DNA of 64,000 nt, taken from contig MU001500.1 of assembly GCA_010093485.1 (NCBI GenBank), positions 1,405,478 to 1,469,477 of the forward strand, in the 5' to 3' direction. The notes under the pieces were generated by a model. That model searched no databases. It was given only the letters and a program-made list of their open reading frames with translations, and had not been told where the DNA came from. Positions 37,505 to 49,401 of this stretch are shown here, one piece after another. Made by a program: the position numbers and the translations under genes. Origin of the DNA: Karstenula rhodostoma CBS 690.94 (taxonomy: Eukaryota > Ascomycota > Dothideomycetes > Pleosporales > Didymosphaeriaceae). Numbering within the stretch: the stretch's first letter is position 1; each line of letters starts with the position of its first letter.

Positions 37505-38196
37505 GATTCAATTCACGGAAGGTAGAAAACAAGTTGGCTACAGAATTGAGAGCTAGGAATCGAAAAGGTGGGCCGGGAGAGTGGACGGGTGGAAAAGCTG
37601 GGGATAAATGTTGAGGGGACAACAGAGCTCCACTGCGGGATGAGCTCATGCAAACCCTCGAAAGCTCCTAGCACGGTGGGGGCGGGGCAAGCCCTACTGG
37701 TTTGTGGAGGACCAATTGATGACAAGTGCCAGCACCATGTCCATCGTTGGTCTGTGAGCCGTTCCAATGGAGCTTCACATCAGTGGAGACTGTGAGACCT
37801 GGGTCCACTCTTTCGAGGATCCCGCTTGGTTTTTGGCTTGTTGGCGGTGACAAGTCGACAACGCCACCAAAAGAAAGGTACAGATCCGCGGGTGTTCGGA
37901 GCATTTACCGGAGTGCGGCGGGAACGAGTGCCCAACATGTGTGAGGCCGGTCTCGGTGAAGATATTTGCCAGCCGCACCAAGCAAGCCCCAGTAGCTCCC
38001 GTTGAAGGAGGCTCTTAGAAGGTAGGGCAGTGTCATAGAGGGTAGCAAGATTAATTGTGCTGGCTTCAATATAGAATGTGTATATATAGTCACGTGAATG
38101 GTCTGTGCCCGCGGGCGGGATGTTGGTATTAGCTTCGTAGTTTACGTCCGACGCGCGCGACCACAGCCAGCAACCCGATAGACCAGTGTGCCCACA
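37505..38196. promoter_or_regulatory. Divergent promoter region, FGGY kinase / EMC10
   Basis: The region between two divergent genes holds a TATA-like tatatatag (38,081-38,089) directly followed by a CACGTG E-box (38,091-38,096), about 100 bases before the EMC10 start. Nothing else was recognised. Confidence 0.45.
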
Positions 38197-38817
38197 ATGC
38201 TGCTTCCAAAGCTTTTCCTGCTCCCCGCGGCGGTCGCGTCCTCTGTCACAGTCTACATGCACTCGGTACCCTCCACGTCATCTCCGCAAACCGCCGTCAT
38301 CCCCTCGCCCATCCCACTTGTCCAGATATCGTACGATGCCGATCAGACCACCGGCACCGTAATCTCCTACACGCCGCCACAGGGTTCGTACGCCTCAGAC
38401 CATCTGTTGCGCATAGGTCTCCACGACACCAAGGCAGGCACATGGAAGGGCATTCTCACATCAGCAGCGAGCTTCGCGGAGGAGTACAAGAAGAAGCTTG
38501 TGGTACACGTTGACGAGAAAGGAGAACCGTACCATGTTGGTTTTCGCACGACTGTCAAGGAGGCGGGAGATGGAGACGAGCTGGAGGTTGAGCTTGTTAG
38601 AAGGGAGGCCGGACCGAAACCGGTACTGAACAAGCCAGTTGTGCTTAACGCGGACGGCAGGATCGACTCCAAGGAGCCCGAAAAGACCTTCATTCAGAAG
38701 TAAGTTTCGCGGTGTTCACGATTCAAGATGTTGGATACTGATCGTGTGTACAGATATTGGTGGATGATTGCGATTTTCCTGGTCGTACAATTCGTCGCAG
38801 GCGGCGGAAAGGAGTGA
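38197..38817 (+). CDS. ER membrane protein complex subunit 10 (EMC10-like)
   Basis: The exons are 38,197-38,699 and 38,754-38,817, with an intron GTAAGT...TACAG of 54 bases. The protein is 188 aa. It has a hydrophobic signal sequence (MLLPKLFLLPAAVASSV), a lumenal beta-rich domain, and one C-terminal membrane segment in YWWMIAIFLVVQFVAGGG. The small second exon encodes that segment; without it the protein would lack its anchor. EMC10 is a lumenal/membrane subunit of the EMC insertase, which inserts tail-anchored and multipass proteins in the ER. The assignment rests on the layout and the typical FIQKYWW...GGG end. Confidence 0.8.
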
Positions 38818-39345
38818 ACATTGCACGAGCTGCAGAGACCTTGGCCTAGATATGTGGCATTCGCCCATGGATTGCGCTATGCTAAGCCGCGTGAGATGGA
38901 CAATATCTACCCATAAGGAGAAGTCGAAAACACTTCGACTCAAGTGCCTAGCCGCCTCTGCTCCGGCTTCTTAACCACATAAAGTCTCGTGTGCAGTCGG
39001 ACAAGCACTTGCGCAGCTTAAAGACACTGTAGTCAAGAACCAAGGGAACCAAATGAATATATCTACGTCCCCACCGAAACCCTAGAATCTCGAATCTTCG
39101 TTTCATTTCCGACTGTCATTGTTGCGCCGGGGCATGCATTGGAATCGTTAACCTGGGGCGCCTTTATCACCAGTCACCTCGCACACTTTCGGGTATAGTG
39201 GCGGTAGTGATCCTTTCGAGGGTTTCAATCGCAAGGAACGCCACCGTGGGATTTGACCCTTTCCACAGGGCCATGTCCGTGGTTTGCGTGCTTCGTGATT
39301 TGAGTACGAAGGCAACATTGAATTTTCTTGGGCAGTGCATGCGGC
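38818..39345. other. Intergenic region between convergent genes
   Basis: About 530 bases between the 3' ends of EMC10 and the RRM/REF-like gene. No gene was seen. Confidence 0.6.
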
Positions 39346-40253
39346 CTAGTACCGCCTCCGGGGTCCTCGTGGTGGGTTGCCTCGGTCGTTGAATCCATAT
39401 CGACCATCCTGGAAGCTGCCAACGCGAGCTCCACCGTTGGTATCGACATCCATATCGTCGTTAGAAGATTGCGCTAGGCGGCCGGATGGCCGTGTGTGAA
39501 GCGCAGCCGAACTAGGACCGCCTTCCTTCATGTAAACGTAAAGTGTCTTGCCGTCCGCCTGATGTCGCAAACTGTTAGCTGTGTGCTCGTGGTACATCAG
39601 GTAATGGTCATGCCCACCTTTTTACCATTGAAGGTCGCGATGACATTATCGGCGCCGTCCTTGGTCGCGAAGGTGAGCTCCGCCATGACTGTCGGCCTGG
39701 CGACAACAACCCGGCATTCCAGGAGCTCTCCGCCGACCTGGCCCATGACCTGCTCGATGTCTGCCGCGGTGGTGCCGATGGCGAAGTTGGAGGCCATGAC
39801 AGTGTGTGGACCGCTGCTGGTCGCAGCGCCTCTTATGTTCAGACCAAGGTCGCCGTCCCGCGCATTCCTGGCGAATGCGTTCCTGTTCAGCGCGGGGGCG
39901 AATTTGTCGAACGCGCGCGTGTTGTGGTCGATCTGCGAGGTGGACACTGTGCGATTGAGGCCGTTCCTCGGGGGGCCGTTCGGGTTGTTGAGTTTGTGGA
40001 GATCGTGCTGCCACTTTCCATCGATGTTGGTCGCGGGTTTTGCCGAGGACGACCGCTGTTTCTGTACGCCGCTCATGCGACTCAGCAACGTCGGTTTCTG
40101 CGACATGGCACGTCCGTTGGGGGAGACTACGCCGGAACCAGACCCGTTGGCTTTGCGCCCGCGGCTGCCGAGGAAGTGCTGCGCCAGTGCTTCGTTTCTC
40201 TTCTTCTCGCGCGCGTCCTTGACAAAGTCGGCGAACGAAGCGTTTTGGGCCAT
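39346..40253 (-). CDS. RRM protein resembling Yra1/Mlo3 (Aly/REF) mRNA-export adaptors
   Basis: The exons are 40,253-39,618 and 39,558-39,346. The 59-base intron has donor GTGGGC, branch GCTAAC and acceptor CATCAG. The product is 282 aa. A basic, glycine/serine-rich N-terminus (FADFVKDAREKKRNEALA) precedes a single RRM at about residues 150-225. The RRM runs from TVMASNFAIGTTAADIEQVM to FNGKKADGKTLYVYMKE, its last strand being completed only after splicing. The C-terminus is arginine/glycine-rich (GNPPRGPRRRY). RRM plus basic flanks and this C-terminal arginine motif fit the REF export-adaptor group, which binds nuclear mRNA and the Mex67 receptor. The exact orthology is uncertain. Confidence 0.75.
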
Positions 40254-41805
40254 GGTCGCAGCAGTCGAGTTGCGAGTTGCGAGTTGCGCGTTGCGAGTGG
40301 CGGGCTTGGGGTTTGAGTGGGAGCTTTCGCGTGCAGGAAGACGCACCGAAACAGCGCGTTCAGTCCCCGTCGCTGCGGCGCACGGTCCGCCTCTTAGCTT
40401 CTCGGCAGCCGGCGAAACCCACGCCGCGGAAAACTTCCCTTAAGTTTGCAACGGGACCTGCTTTGCTCTTCTCCAACACAGCTCAGCTTTCCGTAAGTCC
40501 ACTCCCTGCGATTCTTTCCTTTCTGCCTACATGATGAACATTCGTGTCGCCCCTATCATACATACGATGGTGATTGACCCCCAAGCCAAACGGGATTTCT
40601 GATACCGCAACTTTCCAAATTCTTCTTGCAGCACATGTGCACCGTACACTGCTGACATTTTCAAGGAAAGCACATTCAGCAGCCTTTGGCAGCCGCAGTA
40701 GTAGTCGGACTGCACGATGAACCTGCGTATAGCGCGAGATGCGACCGCTACGCAATAGCCCCTCCGCGCCGCACCCCGTCATCTGAACGATGCTCCACTA
40801 CATACCCTGTTACTGCAGGGCGAGCTTTGAGGCAATCGTAGGAGTAAAATACCCTGTGTGGCATTTGGACATGACAGCTATCGATGCATGTGATGCACAG
40901 CCTCGACGGGGTCCCTGTTGCAATATGTAAGCTCATCCCCAACTCCACGCACCTCTTTTCATGATGAGCAACATATGTACTATCAAATACCGACCTACCC
41001 TGGGGATCAAAATATGGTTCGATTACCTGAGAGCTTTTCACGACACCTCCGTCACTGTCCGACCTTTGTTACCACCGCTAACTCTTCGAAGCATTAGGTG
41101 ACTTACATATTGGCTCGTTGCAATGTTTCGGCCCTCACTTCTGCTGACTCGGTACGTTACTATCGCTTCTCTTCCCCCACGCAATGATGAACGAATTTCC
41201 ATGCTAGCACTGAAGGGGCAACCCTAATGCTGGATCAAACAATTACTTTTCATCTTTCGACTGACTGCCTCCCCACGCCTTCACTGAGCCCCGCATTGAT
41301 TTTGAGTGCTCGGCTGACTCTGGATGCAGATGCTAAATCGTCGGGCCACTTCCTTCGATGACATGGTGATGGCTAACCCCGCTCCATTGTGAATTGCATG
41401 ACATTGATTAGAATCAAAATACGGCGCGTCTATTGCTTCCACCGTACCTCCGCGATCAACGTCCAGTTGAGGTTGCTAGATAGGAACGATGCTAGTGTCA
41501 TAAGATAATTCACTCAATTGTTGTCGAGCATTCCTCAGCCTTGTATCAGAGCTGCAAGCGTACTCAGGTGTTTTTTCAGATATGACGCAGTGAAGCTACC
41601 CCGAGAAGGATTGAGTTTTTAGTATAGTATCGTCGATGCTGCAACTTCGTTAGCCAATGACTGCCCAATGCGCTCTCGGCCAAATTCGGAGCCGAGTGTA
41701 CCTCGAGATCTGATAAGCGCCGTCTCCACCCAATCTCGAAACTCACCGCAACTTGCACCTGCTCTTTCCACTGGAAGTCATAGCAACGAGCGAAACTTCG
41801 TGAAA
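40254..41805. other. Divergent intergenic region, RRM/REF-like gene and sfh5
   Basis: About 1.55 kb without a convincing gene. The sfh5 frame is open upstream to 41,668 but that part has no family similarity, so it is read as 5' leader. Confidence 0.55.
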
Positions 41806-42912
41806 ATGGCAAACAAACCCGAAGAGCACTCAACCGCTCTAACAGACGCTGTGATTGCGCCTGTTGAGAAGCAACCTGAAGCACCAGACCGCGCTTCAAC
41901 GCCCCAAAACCCCGTGACCGACAAGTCAACGGCGGCTCTCGCAGAACCCAGCGAGGAACTCAAGAGCGAGGTCTCGGAAACCAAGACGGACGATGCCACC
42001 GTCGCTGCAGCTGCTACACCTATTTCCATCCCAGCCCCCGCAGCTCCTGCAGGAGACGTCAAGCCCTCTCCCGCTTCCCCCTCGTGGCCAGAGACCCCTG
42101 CGGAACACCCCCTCACCAGCTTCTTTGGCCAGATCGAAGCACTGATCAAAGAAGCCGCTCACGACGAAGTATATGGGGTGATCCTCTCGCCTAGCAACGA
42201 GTTCCACACGAAACTTATCCTGCAGAAGTTCCTGCGCGCCAACCAGAACGACCTTGACAAGGCCAAACAACAGCTCTTGGATACACTCAAATGGCGTAAA
42301 GAATTTGACCCGGCCAAAGCTGCGAGTGAGATGTTCGAGAAGAGCCGATTCGAAGGATTGGGCTGGATCCTGCGAGTCGAAGGTGTACCAGAGAGTACGA
42401 ACAAGAGCGATGTGGTTACCTTCAACATCTATGGGGCGGTGAAAGACAACAAGAAGACTTTCGGCGACCTCGATGCTTTCCTCCGGTGGCGAGTTGGCCT
42501 CATGGAGCGTTCGGTCCAAAAGCTCGACCTCTCGGCAGCCACGCAACCTATTCCCAACTTTGGCGCAGGTCCCGACCCTTATCAAGGCATCCAGGTGCAC
42601 GATTATCTCCAAGTCTCTTTCCTCAGGCAAGACCCGCTCGTCAAGGCTGCAACGAAGAAGACGATCGAGGTTCTCGGTCGCTATTATCCTGAGACGTTGT
42701 CGCGCAAGTTCTTCGTCAATGTGCCGCTCGTTATGGGCTGGGCATACCAGGCTGTCAAGATGATTGTGAGCAAGGAGACAGCGAAGAAGTTTACTGTGCT
42801 GAGCTACGGCAGTGCGTTGGCTGGTGAGTTAGGGAAGGGCTTGCCGAAGGAGTATGGTGGTGAAAAAGGTGCACTTAACGAGGTTGGAGAAGGGATGAAG
42901 CTGGAAGGCTGA
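41806..42912 (+). CDS. sfh5: Phosphatidylinositol transfer protein SFH5 (Sec14-like)
   Basis: This is a single-exon gene of 368 aa. A low-complexity N-terminal region rich in alanine, proline and acidic residues (to about residue 100) precedes the CRAL-TRIO N-terminal helices (about 105-190, ending KFLRANQNDLDKAKQQLLDTLKWR). The Sec14 lipid-binding fold follows to about residue 350 (FNIYGAVKDNKK, FFVNVPLVMGWAYQAVK, FTVLSYGSALAGELG, LPKEYGG). The order and motifs match fungal SFH5, a non-classical Sec14 homolog acting at the ER and plasma membrane in lipid transfer; heme binding is also reported for this family. The start at MANKPEEH is preferred to the upstream in-frame ATG at 41,668 because the extra 46 residues look non-conserved. 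Confidence 0.9.
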   Translation: MANKPEEHSTALTDAVIAPVEKQPEAPDRASTPQNPVTDKSTAALAEPSEELKSEVSETKTDDATVAAAATPISIPAPAAPAGDVKPSPASPSWPETPAEHPLTSFFGQIEALIKEAAHDEVYGVILSPSNEFHTKLILQKFLRANQNDLDKAKQQLLDTLKWRKEFDPAKAASEMFEKSRFEGLGWILRVEGVPESTNKSDVVTFNIYGAVKDNKKTFGDLDAFLRWRVGLMERSVQKLDLSAATQPIPNFGAGPDPYQGIQVHDYLQVSFLRQDPLVKAATKKTIEVLGRYYPETLSRKFFVNVPLVMGWAYQAVKMIVSKETAKKFTVLSYGSALAGELGKGLPKEYGGEKGALNEVGEGMKLEG

Positions 42913-43398
42913 TGTGATCATGCGTTCGAGTGCGTGATGAGACTGTGTCCAATACTCGGCCAAAAGCTGCAGTACTGCATTGTTCCTCGTGGGGTAACTC
43001 AGCGTACTCAACTTGTGGTCCAGGCATTGTACATGGACACTGAGGCACTATGAGGGAGAGAGGAGGATCGTAATGGCAGGGGTTTTGGTATTTGCACACC
43101 GTACATATACCCCACTCACTCGTACTGTTGTACTGGAAAGCTTTCACTAGTACACGTCTTGATGCTGCGACAGTGCATTCACTCGCAGGGCCTAGCGGCA
43201 GCTAACGTATTTTCCTTTCATCTTCAACCTCCATAGAAACCTTCGAGAACATGACTGTGACCGTGAAGCGGAATATACCATCAAAATGGGACAGATGATG
43301 TATTCGCTGCCAACGTTTGAACAAGAATCAAATCGCGAATCGCTACAGGGTGTGATATACAATTCCTCCACATGGCCCAGTATCGCACCCAGCATTAT
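42913..43398. other. Intergenic region between convergent genes
   Basis: About 490 bases between the 3' ends of sfh5 and the flavocytochrome gene. No gene was seen. Confidence 0.6.
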
Positions 43399-44990
43399 TT
43401 ACAACTTTGCCTTTTCAGAGTAGTTTGCTGCAGCCTTCTCCTTGGGACCGACCAGCGGGTCGTAGACCCTACGCCCAAGCGTGTCTTCTGGAACGGTGGT
43501 CGTGTGCAAACTCAGACTCCGTGCATCAACAAGTGTAGTATTTAGATCTGAGACCTTTGTAGCTCCGATGAGTCGCATGTTCATTTCCATCTCGTCTTTG
43601 AGCAATTGCATCGCGCGATCTACACCGGGCAGACCGTACGCTGACATGGCATAGAGGAACGGTCGGCCGATACCAACACCGGTTGCGCCTAAGCAAAGCG
43701 CCTTTACGATGTCGGATGCTCGTCGAATACCGCCATCAATAAACACTTCTATCTTATCTTGCATGCCACGCTCGCGAAGCGCGGGCATCACTTGGGCAAG
43801 GACTTCCACGCCAGACGGCGCGGTGTCGAGCTGGCGACCTCCGTGGTTGGACAGCACCACGCCTTGCACACCAGCCTCAACAGCCTTGATAACATCTTCG
43901 ACACGCTGGACGCCCTTCAAGATGATGGGCATCTTCGTAATGGACTGGAACCAGGGAATATCCTTCCAGCTAAGGCTCGGGTCAATGAAAGACGAGATGG
44001 CCCGAGCGGCACCCTGGCTGCGGTCCACATCGTTGGCGCCGGTGGACTGCACGTTTGAGCCTACATCCTGGAACTTTGTGCGCATGTCCTTTTCACGGCG
44101 GCCGAGCTGCGGTGCGTCGACGGTGATGAAGAGGCCTTTGCAGCCGCGCTTCTCGGCATGCTGGACAATGCGCTTGGTCACCTCGCGGTCCTTGTTCACA
44201 TAGAGCTGGAGCCATTGTACTTGGCCGTCCTCGGCAGCGTCTATGATCTCGTCGAAGGAGCACGATGCTAGTGTGGGAATCATCTGAATGACGTTGTGCT
44301 TCTTTGCGCCTCGCGTGAGTAGGACCTCGCCTTCGGGGTTTCCCAGCTTGCCGAGGGCGGTCGCGGTTACGTAGAATGGCATGTCCGTTTTGGAGCCGAG
44401 CATTGTGGTAGAGGTATCTATGTTCTCGACATCCACGAGGATGCGCGGCCGAAACCATATCTTGTGGAAGGCGGTGTGGTTCTCGCGCATGGTCTGTTGC
44501 GATGGGATTAGTGTTGCGCTTGTTGATGATGCTGGCCATTACTCACGATCTCGTCGTCGGCGCCACTCGAGTAGTATGCCCAAGCCGTCTTCTTCATGAC
44601 GCGGCGCGCGACGTGCTCAAAGTCCATCAGGTTGTAGCATTGCTCGAGGATGGGCATGGTCTCGATGCGCTTCTGCCTCGCCTCTTCGTCCGGGTCGAAC
44701 TCCTTCTCTTGCTGCTCGACCGTCTTCATGTCGACCTCGCCGAGATGGTACTTCCTGTCGAGGTACTTGTCCAGGGTGTCGGGAGGGTGGATGGGGTCGA
44801 ACTCGTCGGTGGCATCTTTGCCGGCATACTTTAATATGATCTTGGGCCCACCCGGGTGCTCTGGCAGGAATTCGGTGACGTCGTATGCGCGTCCGTGGAC
44901 AATGACCCAGCACGAGTCTTTGGAGTTGTGCTCGGCCACCTGCTCGCCAGTGAGCTTGACCTTTTGCGTGTCGTTGCTGTCGTGATTCAT
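43399..44990 (-). CDS. Flavocytochrome b2-type L-lactate dehydrogenase (cytochrome b5 + FMN domain)
   Basis: The exons are 44,990-44,547 and 44,493-43,399, with a 53-base intron (GTGAGT...CAACAG). The product is 512 aa. Residues about 10-85 are a cytochrome b5 heme domain with the axial-histidine motif HPGG and a second histidine in FDPIHPPDTL. From about residue 115 an alpha-hydroxyacid-oxidising FMN barrel follows, with LFITVDAPQLGRREKD, then SNHGGRQLD carrying the catalytic histidine, and DGGIRRASDIVKALCLGA for FMN phosphate binding. Family members oxidise L-lactate and pass electrons through heme to cytochrome c. No mitochondrial presequence is seen, unlike yeast Cyb2, so it may be cytosolic or act on another 2-hydroxyacid. 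Confidence 0.9.
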
Positions 44991-46053
44991 GGTGGGCGAT
45001 TGATGTGTGGAGAGGGAAAAGAGGAGGACGGCTCGATTTGTTGTTCGCGAGCAGAGACACGAGAGCGTGCTGTGTTGGAGGATGGGCCAGGGTTGTGACG
45101 GCGAGACGTGCCTTCCTCGGCACAATTCCCCCCGCAGCATCGGAAGACGGTCCCCCAGCCTGGGCCACAGCTGGGGGGCGCAGAGCAACCGGGCCTTGGT
45201 TGCATAATGCGCCGGTGCCATTGGCTGCCGGGCGCCTCAACGGAGCGACATCATGTGACCTGGATTGCGCGGGCCGATGGTGCCGATCCATGTTGGATGG
45301 GAGGCTCTCGCGTCGAAGTGGACGGTGGTGCGGGGGGGCCCAGAAGATCAGACATCTAGCCCGGCGCACCGTAGGACACACTGTACACTGTACACTGTAC
45401 ACTGTACACCGTTCACCGTTCACTGTCGGGCGGTCATGTTGCCAGCGCTTCGAATCATGTCAGGCTCGTGCCCTTGCGGGGAGATGGGGGCAGGCCGTGC
45501 AGGGCCAATGGCGACGGGTGCGGTGCGGTGCGGCGGCTTGTCTTCTCGTGCCAGGAAGAGGATGCAGCACCTCGCGCCCTCGCTGCAAAGACCCCCATCG
45601 TCTTCTCTCTTCGCTGCCACTATCTCCATGCGCCCCGATCACCATCACGATCAGCCATTGCCGGCCTGCATCAGTCACATGGCCGCCCGGCCAAGCACTG
45701 GCCCATCCGCCGCTCGCGCGCCCACACACACTCGCAGCGGCCGCCCGTCACCTGTTGACGCGCTGAGTCGCCCGAGTCCATACCTACGTCAAACCCCGTG
45801 AGACCTGCCACCGCCGCCCTCAGACACCCTCAGACACCCTCAGACACCCCCAAACACGCGCCATGCCATCGGAAGTCGCGCCGCATACACAGTCGTCCTT
45901 TGCTGTCCTCCGCGCCCGCAGCGTTACCTAGCTGTCTGCCGCCTGCTGTCTGCCGCCTGCCGCCTTCGCATCAAAGCCTCGGTCCCCGCACTTTTGCTTC
46001 GCCGACGCTGCAAATCGTCCTCTGCGCACCAGCAACAGCGCCCGTCGCAGGCC
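44991..46053. other. Divergent promoter region with short tandem repeats
   Basis: About 1.06 kb between the dehydrogenase and Rab genes. It holds a run of about six TGTACAC-type heptamers (45,377-45,424, degrading to GTTCACC) and three CAGACACCCT decamers (45,821-45,850). Pyrimidine-rich sequence precedes the Rab start. No gene was supported. Confidence 0.55.
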
Positions 46054-47242
46054 ATGGCAAACAGCCTCGAGGCCAAGATCGTCGTGCTCGGAAGCCAGGG
46101 AGTGGGCAAAACGAGTCTTGTCTATAGGTAACGAGCCGTCGGTGGTAGCCATCGCTGTGCTGATTACTTACGTGCACGCCACAGGTACGTGAAGAACGCC
46201 TTCACACCGCCCACGACACAATCCACCATAGGCGCCTCGTTCGTGACCAAAAAGGTCGTCGACATCGACACCTCCACCACTGTGCGTCTTCAGATCTGGG
46301 ACACGGCGGGACAGGAACGCTTTCGCTCCATCTCGAAACTATACTACAGAGGTACGTAGGTCGCACACATCGCACCCCGCATGCACATCACAGCGCATCC
46401 ACCTCTTCTTGTTTCCCTTTTCATGCCTCGCTTGCACCGTTGGGCGCACATTCTCCTTTCCGTCCGAACCAGAGTAGACCAGTGCGTTGGGTCCTCCAGT
46501 GCTGCCTTACCATGGCCTGAGCTTCGTCACCCATGAAACCCAAAACTCGCACCACGCTAACATACCGCGAACGTGTCCAGGTGCCAATGCGGGAGTCTTG
46601 TGCTATGATATCACCGATCTCTCGTCGTTCAAGGAAATGGGTCGCTGGCTCAAAGAGCTCAAGCAGAACCTGGGCGACGACATCATCCTGCACATCGTAG
46701 GCACAAAGTCCGACATCGTCGCCGAAGATCCTTCGCTGCGTCAGGTCCCCTTTGAACGCTGCATCGCTTACGTCGCCGAGCATTTGTATCCGAACCAGGC
46801 CACGCCAGGCGCCATGTCCACAGCATGGCAAAACGGGGGGATGGCATCACCTCAGAGCAACCGTTCGAGCGGAATCTGGGGCCAAGAGATCGGGTGGGAC
46901 TGCTGTCATGAGATCAGCGCCAAGGATGGAGAAGGTGTGGACGAAGTGTTCCGAGTCATCACTAGGAAGCTAGTCGAACAACAGCAGAAGAAGTTCCAAC
47001 AGGATCAGGAAATGCTTGCACTCGCCGGCGCTACACCCGGTATCAATGGCAACGGCAATATGAACGACTACTTCAACTACCCTGGCAGCGGGAACGGCAG
47101 TTTCCGTGTCGGCGCAGGCGACAAGAGACGCAGCTGGATGGGTTTTCCAACGACACCGAACGTCAAAGGCGATCCGCAGCAGCAGTGGTTAGAAGACGAC
47201 AACGAGAGGATAAGCCAGAGCAAGGGAGGGAGGTGTTGTTGA
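46054..47242 (+). CDS. Rab-family small GTPase
   Basis: The exons are 46,054-46,127, 46,185-46,351 and 46,581-47,242. The product is 300 aa, long for a Rab. The G1 loop GSQGVGKT is at residues 13-20, switch I is [11 protein letters not shown], and G3 is [20 protein letters not shown]4 reads GTKSD (usually NKxD) and G5 is ISAKDGEGV. The C-terminus ends GGRCC, a double-cysteine prenylation signal, so the protein should be membrane-attached and work in vesicle traffic. Between G4 and G5 there is an insert of about 45 residues rich in serine, alanine and glycine, and the tail before the prenylation site is long and asparagine/glycine-rich. The subgroup is not certain; the G1/switch region looks closest to the Rab5/Rab21 branch. 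The 229-base second intron is longer than its neighbours. Confidence 0.85.
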
Positions 47243-47962
47243 CGCGTCCTTGTGTCTCGCGGTAAAGCACACCGTTATGTCGGATATCTTGCAGCACCTT
47301 CGCAACCGTTTGATCTGATTCATGATACCACCAACCCCTTTTCGATACCCTTTTGGATCAATGAAGCGGATCATTCCTATTTCCTTACGCGTCTTAGTCT
47401 GTTTCGGCGTCGGGTTTACTGTTCATTTTTCAACTTGCATCAACGGCTGGTCAAAGAGCATGTCTCGTCCATGTGATACCGGAACGTGCCGTGCTCCAGC
47501 GCGATTTCGTGCAGGACCGGCATGGTTCAAGATCAGCTGGTGCTGCTAGTGCCTGGGTGGGACATTGTCTCATACTTTGGGTTTGCATCTATGGGAGCGT
47601 TGTTTGCACAACTTGTTTGCATAGCGGTATTGTTGTATTACTCTTTCGTAACGGCAAGATTCAGGCTCCACTGCAATGCCCACGAAAGACAATCGAGTAC
47701 ATGTCAGGATATGCAATGAACTGGCTGATTGTACCGAAACATTTGACTTGATAATGTAGCACATACTGAATACCAGGAATGCAATTCGCACCTACAAATG
47801 GATCTCCAACGGTGACTACAGGGGTATCTCGTTATTCTATAACTCTGTGCGAACATCTTGTGTATCTCTAGGGCTCAATCTAATGTCAACATATATGCGA
47901 AGCCGATAGTCCTTCTGCATGCCGGAATATCAATAGGAAAGCTCTCTACCACACATCCAACA
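47243..47962. other. Intergenic region between convergent genes
   Basis: About 720 bases between the Rab and deacetylase 3' ends. No gene or repeat was recognised. Confidence 0.6.
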
Positions 47963-49401
47963 TTAGCCTCTCAATTGACCTTCGCGATCATGAACCTTGA
48001 CTCCGAACTTCCAAACTTGATCCACCACCACCCGTTTATCCTCCCCTATCGCACCTTCCAGCACATCTAGCACTGTCAAATCAGCATCTGCTCCCTCTTG
48101 CAGCGATCCTTTTACACCCCCCAAGCCCAGCATGCTCGCCGGCGTCTCTGTCACCGCTTTCAACGCTTCGGGCACACTCGCCCCTGTCCAGTTCATGAAG
48201 TTCGTCACGCAGTCAATCAGCTCGATGCTGCTCCCAGCGATCTTGCCATTCTCTTCGAGCGTGAGGAGCGCGCCTTCCTTTACGATGCGCGACCCGTTCG
48301 TCCAGTCGTACACGCCGTCGGGCATGCCAGCCAGACGCATAGCATCCGTGACAAGTATCAAGCCCTCAGGGTGCGCGTTATACGCAATCTTGATCGACGT
48401 CGGATGGATGTGGATGCCGTCGGCGATGATGCCGAAGTACGGCTTGGAGATCGAGGACGACGCTGTGCCCAGGAGCCCGAATATGCCTGGGTTGCGGTGG
48501 TGCAGGGGCTTCATTGCGTTGAAGAGGTGTGTGATTGAGGTCGCGCCGGCTTTGATGCCGAGTTTGGCTTCTTCGTAGGTGGCTTCCGAGTGCCCGATTG
48601 AGGCGATGATGCCCAGGGAGGCGAGGGATTGGATGGCGGGGAGGGCACCGGGGAGCTCGGGTGCAAGGGTGACGAGCTTGATTGGGGTGGGGTGCGTGAG
48701 GTTGGAGGGGCCATAGCAGACTGCGAGAGAGGCAATGCCGTCGTGGGGAACTTGCAGGACTGATACATTGTGGATACCGTTCTTGGTGGGCGATATGAAG
48801 GGACCTTCGCAGTGGGCGCCGAGAGACTCAGAGCCAAGGTTTGGGTCTCGAGTTGAGCCCGATGGGCTAAGATACGGCAGGGCCTAAGCATGTTGGTGGT
48901 GTGTCAGCATAGTCCCTCTAGACTGAGGAAGCAATCTGAGCGAAAGAGTGCCAGACAGACACCTGCAAGCTGTGAAGTATGATGGGCAAGTAGTTGAATC
49001 ACCTTGTGATAGACCTCGGGCCGTTGAGAGGTCAGCGTCGGCAGGTAGGACGTTACACCTCCTTTGACGAGGTTTCGGTTGACCTGCTGCACTCCCTTGC
49101 CGTAGGCTATCGAACCGTCCTCTGGAATGACCGAGAAGTCGAAGCCGTACGCTCCATTGAGTTGTACATCGATGAGACCCGGCGACAGAATGCGGCCACC
49201 GAGGTCGATGATATCGTCCGGAGCGGTAAGATGTCCGTACAATAGCTCTTGACCGTTCAATATCTTCCCAGTCACTGAGCTGACCCATAGGTCCTCGTGG
49301 ACTAGGTCGGTGCCCTTGACCAGTAGGCAGTTGGTGAACTTGACGACACCCGAGCGCCGAGTGGCGGCAGCGGTACCCACAGGACGCACGGCAGACGGCA
49401 T
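47963..49401 (-). CDS. dac1: N-acetylglucosamine-6-phosphate deacetylase
   Basis: The exons are 49,401-49,003 and 48,883-47,963. The 119-base intron (GTGATT...TGCTTAG) restores YHK-ALPYLSPSG continuity. The product is 439 aa, normal for the family. It is an amidohydrolase-fold enzyme: the N-terminal beta region ends in GGRILSPGLIDVQLNGAYGFDF. Metal and substrate residues lie in GAHCEGPF, ASIGHSEATYEEA and ITHLFNAMKPLHHRNPG, and the catalytic aspartate is in LVTDAMRLAG. It removes acetate from GlcNAc-6-phosphate to give glucosamine-6-phosphate, the second intracellular step of GlcNAc use. It shares a 605-base divergent promoter with the Ngs1-like gene, which fits co-regulation. An upstream in-frame ATG would add a hydrophobic stretch, but the family starts near MPSAVRP. 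Confidence 0.92.

Noticed and set aside
39496..40443. Long plus-strand open frame over the RRM/REF-like gene
   Set aside because: It is the antisense shadow of the RRM gene, with no family features. The minus strand has the RRM and proper splice sites.
41011..41022. ggttcgattacc as a tRNA B box
   Set aside because: One base differs from the consensus and no A box or cloverleaf could be formed upstream.
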